DNA of 64,000 nucleotides, taken from NCBI GenBank assembly GCA_026936335.1, contig JAPMXV010000059.1, forward strand, positions 124,001-188,000. The letters run 5' to 3'. Positions 57,257 through 64,000 of the stretch are shown here, one piece after another. Every line of letters starts with the position of its first letter. Position 1 is the stretch's first letter. The translations under genes and the position numbers were made by a program. Origin of the DNA: Mantamonas sphyraenae. Its lineage: Eukaryota; CRuMs; Mantamonadidae. The notes beneath the pieces are model-generated. The model saw only the letters and a list, made by a program, of their open reading frames with translations. It was not told the origin of the DNA and did not search any database.

Positions 57257-58763
57257 ATGGGCAACGTGTGCAGCACAAACAGCGATGCTGCAACGGAAAA
57301 GAGCCGTTTGCTGGACAAGAAACTGGCGGACGATTTTGCGACTTCATCCAAGGTTTTCAAGCTGTTGCTGCTGGGTGAGTGGGTGCTGTGTGCTTGCAAG
57401 CGAGAGAGCAGGAGGAGCGGGAGAGGGCCCGTTCTGACACCACCACACCACACGCACGGTTACTGGGGATGTTGTGCTATCGTGGCTTGTGCCACACATA
57501 TATACGCAGGGGCTGGCGAGTCGGGCAAGTCGACGGTGGCGAAACAGATGCGCATCCTGTACCTGGACGGGTTCCGGGACGACGAACGGGAGATGTACAA
57601 AGACATTGTGTTCTCCAACACGATCCAGTCGATGCGAGTGTTGGCAAAGGCCACCTCCAAACTAGGCATCGAGGCAGACGATAGCAGCGTGGAGGAATTC
57701 ATCGAAGTGCTTCAGACGACGCCGTCGTACCCGGAAAACTTCACCTCCGAGTTGGTGGAGATGATGAAGGCGCTGTGGGCGAGCAAGGCCATCCGCAGTG
57801 CGTATGACCAACGCAACACATTCCAGCTGAACGACTCGGCAGACTAGTGAGTTGATACGCTGTCCTGTCCTTTTCCCGGAGGGTTTGCCGCGCGGGTGTG
57901 GCACAGTCGTGCAAGGGAGTCCACGCAACCCAGCAGCTGGCGAGTTTGCTCACACGCCTCATCACCACAGTTATTTCGACCGCCTGGACATGATTTCAGC
58001 CAACGATTACACGCCGACCGACCAGGACATTTTGAGGTCACGCGTCAAGACGACAGGCATTGTCGAGATTGAGTTTGAGTTTGAAAAGACCAAGTTCTGG
58101 TGGGTTGAAAACGGGGGGGGTCGTGGCGAGAGAGAATTCTCGACGGTGGAAACGAGCACACACGCGCTGACACACAAGAGATGATGGGACACACCATGGA
58201 CGTGCGCACACACACTCTCTCTCACACACATGCCTCTTCGTACCCATGCTGATCTTGTGTTGTCCACCGGCAGCATGATGGACGTGGGAGGGCAGCGCAA
58301 CGAACGCAAAAAGTGGATCCACTGCTTCGAAGGCGTGACGGCGCTCATTTTCTGTGTGTCGCTTGTGGGCTATGACCAGGTGCTGCGAGAGGACGAGAGC
58401 GTGAATCGCATGGACGAAGCGTTGATTCTGTTTGACGAGGTGGTCAATTCGCGTTGGTTCAAGGACTCGTCGATCATCCTCTTCCTCAACAAGCTGGACC
58501 TGTTCAAGGAGAAGCTCAAGACTGCGCCGCTGAGGCTTCACTTTGAAGACTACGCCCAGGGGCCTTCTGCGCCTGCGGACGACGCCGTGGACCCTGCTGT
58601 GGACTACATCCAGCAGCAGTTCATGTCCAAGGCCAAGTCGCCCGAGATGAAGATCTACCCGCATCGCACGTGTGCCACCGACACCTCCAACATCAAGTTT
58701 GTGTTTGTGGCTGTGCGTGACATGGTGCTTGAGAACAACTTGCACCGCTCAGGATTCCAGTGA
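57257..58763 (+). CDS. Heterotrimeric G-protein alpha subunit
   Basis: Four exons, 57257-57374, 57510-57846, 57971-58099, 58274-58763; 357 aa. MGNVCST gives N-myristoylation (Gly2) and palmitoylation (Cys5) sites. Nucleotide motifs are complete: G1 GAGESGKST, switch [13 protein letters not shown]3 [13 protein letters not shown]4 NKLD, G5 TCATDT. YYFDRL and FLNKLDLF are standard. The C-terminus ends HRSGFQ, without the Cys four from the end seen in Gi, so it should not be a pertussis-toxin substrate; this tail sets receptor choice. A GTPase switch coupling 7TM receptors to effectors at the plasma membrane. Confidence 0.97.
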
Positions 58764-58823
58764 GCACCCGTCGAGCATGCTGGACGGGAAGTGGCCCGTC
58801 GGTGCGGCCAAGCGAGACCCTGG

Positions 58824-61440
58824 ATGAGTGGTGGTGGCAAGCGCAATTACGAAGACGCCGGCTTTGGCTACGGGGGGTTTGATGGGTACGTAATGTGTGT
58901 GTGGGACGTGTGCGTGGCGCGGGTGTGGTGCGGTGTGGGTGCCGCAGCCAGCGGAAAGAGGATAAATGGAAAGCGCGCGGCAGCGTTTTGGCAGCCCACA
59001 ACGGTTGGAGGAGGCAAAGGACAGGGTGCAAGCGCATGAGAGGGGCACAGACACGCCCATAACCACATGGACACATCGGCGAGACTCGGGTGTGGGTGCC
59101 CGAGCGCTGGCAGCAGCCAACGTTGGAGGGCTTTTTCGCTCCTTACTGGACACGCGCTGACACCGACAGGGCGCACACCTCTCTGCTTCCCACGACGTCG
59201 CATACACCTGGTGGGGCAACGCACACCTATCCACCCACCCACACACTTCCACCGATGTGCATGCGTGTGTGATATGCGCGTTCGTGGTATGGTGGACACA
59301 TGGTGGACACAGAAACAAGCGGCAACGCGCCGACGACTCGCTGTACAACGCGAACAGCAATCCGTACGCGGCGTTTGGCCAGGGCATGGGCCAGCAGGGA
59401 GGGTATGGAATGCAGGGGATGGGACAAATGGGCATGCAGCAGGGATTCCAACAGCCCATGGGCATGATGAACCAGGGCAACATGTCATACGGAGGAGGAG
59501 GCGGCGGGGCGAACAACTACATGCAGAGCCAGCAAGCCGCGTACGCTTCATCCATGGGCGGAGGCGGTTCATATGGACAGAGCGCGTCGTCTTCATCGTC
59601 TTCATCGTCGATGGGCCGATCCAGCACAGCAGCAGCAGGCAACCAGTACGTGCCGCCGTCGCCCGTGTTGCACCTGCGCAACGTTAGCGCGCAAACACCA
59701 CCCGAGGCGCTGTATCAGCTGCTGGGTTCGTTTGGACGCGTGGTGTTTGCCAAGATCCTGTTCAAGGGCAACCAGGCGTTGGTGGAGATGGACAGTGTGG
59801 AGAGTGCGTCGCGTGCGATGGACTACGCACAGTCGAACCCGCTCTCGCTCATGGGCCGCGACGTGTACATCAACTATTCGCGCTCGCAGAGCATCAATCG
59901 CAAGACGAATGACAGCAACAGCACGGCGGGGGCGGCCCACACGGTGCATCAGGGAGAGAACACGGTGCACTGTCGCATCCTCAACGCGCGCGTGCCTGTC
60001 GACGTCGACACCATGCACACCATCTTCCACACCTTTGGCTTCATCAATCGCATTGTGGTGTTTGAAAAGAGCGGCATGCAGGCGCTGGTGGAGTTTGCCG
60101 ATCCGCAGTCTGCTGCAGCCGCCCTGACGGCGCTCGACGGAAAGGACATCTACGACGGGTGCAACACCCTCAGCTTGCGCTTCTCACCCAGCACCCGGCT
60201 GACAGTCAAAGCCAACAACACGCACACGTGGGATTACACCAATCCCAACCTGGGCAGCGGAGGAGGAGGAGGCGGTGGCGGTGGCATGGACTCGTGGGGA
60301 GGCAACGCAGGCTACGGCTACGGCGCATCGCCAGGGATGGGCGGCGGAGCGGCCGGTGGTGGAATGGGAGGATACGGAGGGGGCATGGGCGGTATGGGAG
60401 GTATGGGCGGCATGGGAGGCATGGGCGGAATGGGTGGAGGAATGGGAGGAATGGGTGGAATGGGTGGAGGAATGGGTGGAGGAATGGGCCACAGCAACAG
60501 CAACGGGACTGGTGGAGGGAGTGGCGCAGGCGGATCGCTGCATCCGAATGACCAGTGTGTGCTGATCATGTACGACATGGACAGGACAAAGATTACGGCG
60601 GAGGTGCTGTTCAACCTGTGCTGCGTGTACGGCAACGTGGTACGCGTCAAGTTGCTGATCCCGAAGGAGGAGGAGGAGGCAGCAGCCACGTCGTCGCACA
60701 TCCTGCGTGCCATGGTGCAAATGGAGACGGCAGAGGCGGTGAACCAGATTGTGGAGTTGCTGAAGGACACCCCGCTGTTTGGCGTCCCCCTGTCGCTGTC
60801 CACCTCGAAGCATGCGAGCGTATCCACACGCAAGCCCAAGCTCGAGGTGGACAACTTGCTGGGCCCCGTGCTGGTCGAGTACAGCGGAAGCCCTCTGAAC
60901 CGCTTCAGCGAACAGCCACATCCGGGAGGCTACAACCCGCCCTCGGTGGTGCTGCAATTTGAGAATGCCCCTGGCAACTGGTCTGATGATGCCGTACAGC
61001 AGCTTCTGGCCGCTCGCGGTGCGCCTGCAGCCGAGCTTGTGCAATTGATGGGTGTGGACGGACAGGGTCATGCACAGGGCATGGTCCAGTTTGCCTCCCT
61101 CGACGCAGCCGTCCAGGCCTTGTGCCTCTGCAACAACGCAGACGTCGACGGTCAGATTGTACGTCTGTACTTTTCGCAAACCACCAGCCTCACTGGTGGC
61201 AGCAGCAGCAGCAGCCAGCAGGAGCATGAGAACAACGACGACGACAAGGCCCAGGACGCCGATGGTGATCAAGACGACGATGCTGATGATGGCAACGATG
61301 CAGGCGATGACAATGCCAACGACGGTGGTGACGACGAGGACGATGACGAGGACCCAGAAGAGGAGGAAGAGGAAGAAGAGGAAGAAGATGCCGGCGACGG
61401 CGACGACAACGACGACGACGACGACGACTACAAGGAGTGA
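58824..61440 (+). CDS. PTB/hnRNP-L-like RNA-binding protein with four RRMs
   Basis: Two exons, 58824-58885 and 59313-61440; 729 aa. A Gly/Met/Gln-rich N-terminus precedes RRM1 (VLHLRNVSAQTPPEALYQLL, GNQALVEMDSVESA) and RRM2 (VHCRILNARVPVDVDTMHTI, NRIVVFEKSGMQALVEF, IYDGCNTLSLRFSPS, then WDYTNPNLG), the typical PTB/hnRNP-L pattern. A long Gly-Met repeat separates RRM3 (QCVLIMYDMDRTKITAEVLF) and RRM4 (PSVVLQFENAPGNWSDDAVQ). The C-terminus is a run of Asp/Glu. Family members bind CU- or CA-rich RNA and regulate splicing, which is notable given the CA-rich introns here. The start lies 60 bp after the G-alpha stop. Confidence 0.9.
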
Positions 61441-61468
61441 TGTGGCCGAATCAATGGAATCCACACGT

Positions 61469-61984
61469 TCAAATACCATCCAACAATGCCTCACTCGCAT
61501 CCTTGCCAAGCAGACGGTCGACCCAAACGTACACGTCTTGCTTGAGGTGGGAGAAACTGAGCTCGTCTTCACCGGCCGTTTGTTCCCGTACATCGGCAGT
61601 GGACGTCGCGTGGCCCTCGTCCATGTGGATATTGGCTGAACGCAACTTGATTTCCAGCGCATGCAGCTCGTCCATGTCCTGCAGCTGCTCGCCCGACGCG
61701 GCGTACACCGCAAGCAGCGTGTTGACCACCCCCTGCAGCTTGCCGATGCGCATACCCGCCCGTGCAGCCGGGACATATGCACGGTCAAATGCTTCTTGCA
61801 AATGAGCCTCTTCCGAAGTCTCGTATCCGTACTGGTAGCCCACGGTAGCCATTTTCCGTGCCAGGACTTCCATTTCGCGTTCGCGGGCCTCTGCGTCGTC
61901 GCTCAATTTCGCACCCCCCTCCGTCTCTGTGTCCTCCTCAAGACCCCACGGATCATCTGCGCCGTCGGTTTCAACAACGCTCAT
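61469..61984 (-). CDS. YAE1: YAE1-family protein (Fe-S cluster delivery adaptor)
   Basis: Single exon, 171 aa from ATG 61984 (MSVVETDGADDPWG). An acidic N-terminus is followed by the Yae1 motif ATVGYQYGYETSEEAHLQEA ... FDRAYVPAARAGMRIGKLQG, matching the family's spaced small-residue (G-x3) helix pair with LQ-x-x-FD. Yae1 with Lto1 recruits the CIA machinery to the ABCE1 ATPase. The C-terminal third is less conserved. The start codon lies 15 bp from the upstream gene's stop, and the stop is 28 bp from the convergent RRM gene. Confidence 0.8.
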   Translation of the reverse strand: MSVVETDGADDPWGLEEDTETEGGAKLSDDAEAREREMEVLARKMATVGYQYGYETSEEAHLQEAFDRAYVPAARAGMRIGKLQGVVNTLLAVYAASGEQLQDMDELHALEIKLRSANIHMDEGHATSTADVREQTAGEDELSFSHLKQDVYVWVDRLLGKDASEALLDGI

Positions 61985-61999
61985 GGACAACTTTGGCGT

Positions 62000-64000
62000 C
62001 TATTGCGAAGTCAGCAGAGGCGTGGTTGGGTTGGGTTCTCCGGCGACGTTCTGCATGCGAAGGGATTCCTCGGTAGGCTCGCGCATGCGTCGGCACACCA
62101 TGGGCATGTCATTCTTCATCCACAGACTGACATGGTGCTTGAGCTGGATCATGGCCAGTGCATCTGCCGACTTGGAGGTGGTGCCTATCAGCTTGGGCAG
62201 CACACCTCCCAGCACCAGCAACACACTCTGGGACACAGTCGACCACACATTGCCTCCCTTGAACATCTGTACGCTGTAAAAGACAATCATGGCCACCAAC
62301 GCAATGCACGGCAGGACCACAAACATGTGCACCGCAAAGGTGTACCGCGGGTCGATTTGCAGGTGATCCAGAAGTACAAAGAACTCCAGCCACGTCATGT
62401 CCACACGGCTGCGTGTGGCATCGAAGCCCAGCGCACGTTGGACCATCATGTCGTTCACGTTCAGGCTCTCCTTGCGGTGGCGTCCCCGCCTATGCGAACG
62501 CCCGTGGTGCATGTGGTGATGATACACATGATGCGAATGCCGCCTCCTCAGCGACTCTTTGTCCAATCCACGTGCCTCGGCCACGCTGCGTGGGCCCTTG
62601 TCTGTTCCTGACGACGACGACGACCTCCCAGCGGCGGACGCTTCTTCGTCGCCGATGTCTGTGGGTTTGCGCTTGCCCTGCTGCGGCCCGTCTGACTCCT
62701 CCTCGCCAGTGTTCTGTTCATCTTCATCTTCGTCCATGTCCACCATGCCCTCGGTGACGCCTTCTTCGTCTTCGTCGTCGTCAAAGTCGTGCTCCATCAG
62801 CCGTTTTTCGTCCTTTTCCATCTTGTCAAACACTTGCATGACCACCAACTTGGTGGCCATGACTGGGCCAGTCATGGTGCTCCACAGGGTGAGAAAGTTG
62901 ACGAATATGGCCACGAGCAGAGCAATCATTGTCGACAGCTCGCTAATGTTGACCGTAATACCGATGAGCACAAATACAAACACATTGGTGACCTTGTACA
63001 TGCTCAAGTACGAGTAGTACGCCAAGGTAAGCAGCCAGATGCCACTGTAGAGCGAAAACAAAAACACACACCCACGCCAAACCGGGTGCGACGACGCAAT
63101 ATCTTCCTCCACATGAGCAAAGTATGCCTCGGCATCCTCAATGGACCGATAGTTGCGCGAACTGAGGCTCGGACGGCCGGGTCGGAGGTATGCGGATGAA
63201 GATGTGGAGGAGATCGAGTCTGTCGAGGCGGTGGAAATTGAACCGTACTCGGCCTCGAGGTCGGTACTGCTCTGTCCGACGGGTGTTTGCATATCGGCGG
63301 CCATTTTGGAGCTCATGCGATCGCGCATCTTCTTGCCCATCATGCCCTTGGTGATGACCACGTCGCGGATGCCGCCGGTGGCACGCGTGACGGCCTTGTC
63401 CAGGGTGCGCAAGTCGCTCACGCCACCGTAGCGAAAGAGAATGTTGATGAGACGAAAGGGAAGAAAGAGATAGGGGAGCAGGGGCACGTAGGAGACGATG
63501 GAAGAACGGCTAAAGAGCTCAGCGTAGCACCGCCTGCGGGCGCAGTCGTAGACGACGTAGTTTGTGCGCAGGAGGATGCGTGTAAAGGCAGCAGAGCATA
63601 CCAGGGAGAAACAGAAGAGGACCAACTTGATGGCAAAGACGACCGGGTTGGCCACAAGCTTGTCGCCAAAGTCGGCTGCATCCTCCACTTGAATGGTTTG
63701 CACCGCGCTGAAGTAGCTAAAGGTGTCCACGCCCTGGTGGACGAGCAACACCGTCTGCAGGACAACCATGACGATTTTGACGCGGAGCAGATAGAACGAG
63801 TCGCTCTCAAGCATGCTGTGGGTGCCCCTGCGGAACAGAAGCTCCAGAAAGGGCAGATAGCCGTTCTTGAGCATGCCGAAGCGCAGATTGTCCCTTCCGG
63901 CACGCTTGTCCACCTCTGCAGCCAAAAGGATGAAAAAGATGAGCCCCACAAGCCAGGATACGATGCTGAGGCTGGTGCGGAAGTTTTCGATTGCTTTCGA
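62000..64000 (-). CDS. Multi-TM protein with His-rich loop (truncated at right edge)
   Basis: Open frame from the right edge to 62000, 666 codons; the N-terminus lies outside the window. Hydrophobic segments: SIVSWLVGLIFFILLAAEV; FAIKLVLFCFSLVCSAAFT; a short one near SYVPLLPYLFLPF; WRGCVFLFSLYSGIWLLTLA; VFVFVLIGITVNISELSTMI; TFAVHMFVVLPCIALVAMIV; TVSQSVLLVLGGVLPKLIG. A long hydrophilic loop has an acidic run, poly-Ser, and a His/Arg-rich block RRRHSHHVYHHHMHHGRSHR. Family not recognised. The His cluster may bind metal ions (inference). Confidence 0.75.
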   Translation of the reverse strand, partial: SKAIENFRTSLSIVSWLVGLIFFILLAAEVDKRAGRDNLRFGMLKNGYLPFLELLFRRGTHSMLESDSFYLLRVKIVMVVLQTVLLVHQGVDTFSYFSAVQTIQVEDAADFGDKLVANPVVFAIKLVLFCFSLVCSAAFTRILLRTNYVVYDCARRRCYAELFSRSSIVSYVPLLPYLFLPFRLINILFRYGGVSDLRTLDKAVTRATGGIRDVVITKGMMGKKMRDRMSSKMAADMQTPVGQSSTDLEAEYGSISTASTDSISSTSSSAYLRPGRPSLSSRNYRSIEDAEAYFAHVEEDIASSHPVWRGCVFLFSLYSGIWLLTLAYYSYLSMYKVTNVFVFVLIGITVNISELSTMIALLVAIFVNFLTLWSTMTGPVMATKLVVMQVFDKMEKDEKRLMEHDFDDDEDEEGVTEGMVDMDEDEDEQNTGEEESDGPQQGKRKPTDIGDEEASAAGRSSSSSGTDKGPRSVAEARGLDKESLRRRHSHHVYHHHMHHGRSHRRGRHRKESLNVNDMMVQRALGFDATRSRVDMTWLEFFVLLDHLQIDPRYTFAVHMFVVLPCIALVAMIVFYSVQMFKGGNVWSTVSQSVLLVLGGVLPKLIGTTSKSADALAMIQLKHHVSLWMKNDMPMVCRRMREPTEESLRMQNVAGEPNPTTPLLTSQ

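Noticed and set aside
1-64000. tRNA, rRNA or other canonical structural RNA genes
   Set aside because: No T-loop/acceptor pattern or rRNA-like stretch was found by eye; a tRNAscan/Infernal run would settle it.

Overview
The window is nuclear DNA of a GC-rich, gene-dense unicellular eukaryote. Evidence: short spliceosomal introns in most genes, typical eukaryotic proteins (SmF, 20S proteasome beta2, exportin-T, G-alpha, Ctf4/WDHD1), and low-complexity Ser/Asn/Gln/Asp/Glu tracts. I cannot place the lineage from sequence alone. The signalling repertoire (G-alpha, two class III cyclase-like proteins, GRAM and PH proteins, several 7-8 TM proteins) would suit a free-living amoeboid or flagellate protist.

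Layout. 1-21.7 kb is packed with conserved genes on both strands: BUD20/ZNF593 fragment (-), DNA-3-methyladenine glycosylase I (+), an 8TM-longin-permuted GTPase-SPRY fusion (-), triple-PH protein (+), proteasome beta2 (+), ethanolamine/choline kinase (-), WDHD1/Ctf4 (-), D-lactate dehydrogenase (+), SmF (+), membrane ankyrin protein (-), and a winged-helix/DEUBAD-like protein (-). About 21.76-30.8 kb is an accessory island: an intact IS630/Tc1-mariner transposase, diverged repeats, a 38-bp perfect palindrome, and a 3-exon gene for a ~1885-aa protein. That protein joins a USP-like cysteine-protease domain to a C-terminal TnpB/Fanzor-like RuvC nuclease, and its stop codon is followed by three perfect stem-loops. 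30.8-64 kb returns to dense genes: SANT/U-box protein, PAS-cyclase, GRAM protein, large ectodomain membrane protein, EGF-7TM protein, UPRT-like protein, choline-transporter-like protein (all -), soluble-adenylyl-cyclase-like STAND protein (+), exportin-T (+), ammonium transporter (-), G-alpha (+), PTB/hnRNP-L-like protein (+), YAE1 (-), and an edge-truncated multi-TM protein (-).

Gene structure. Genes are separated by as little as 9-60 bp. One convergent pair interlocks stop codons. Most introns read GT...CTGAC(AC)...CAG, with no usable AG between the CTGAC and the acceptor. Three genes appear to have a first coding exon consisting only of ATG. The exon joins given here come from reading splice signals plus reading-frame and family continuity. 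Every join listed closes in frame unless stated otherwise.

The main candidate for an undescribed system is the 24.7-30.7 kb gene: a protease-nuclease fusion with a guide-RNA-like structured 3' flank, next to a transposase.
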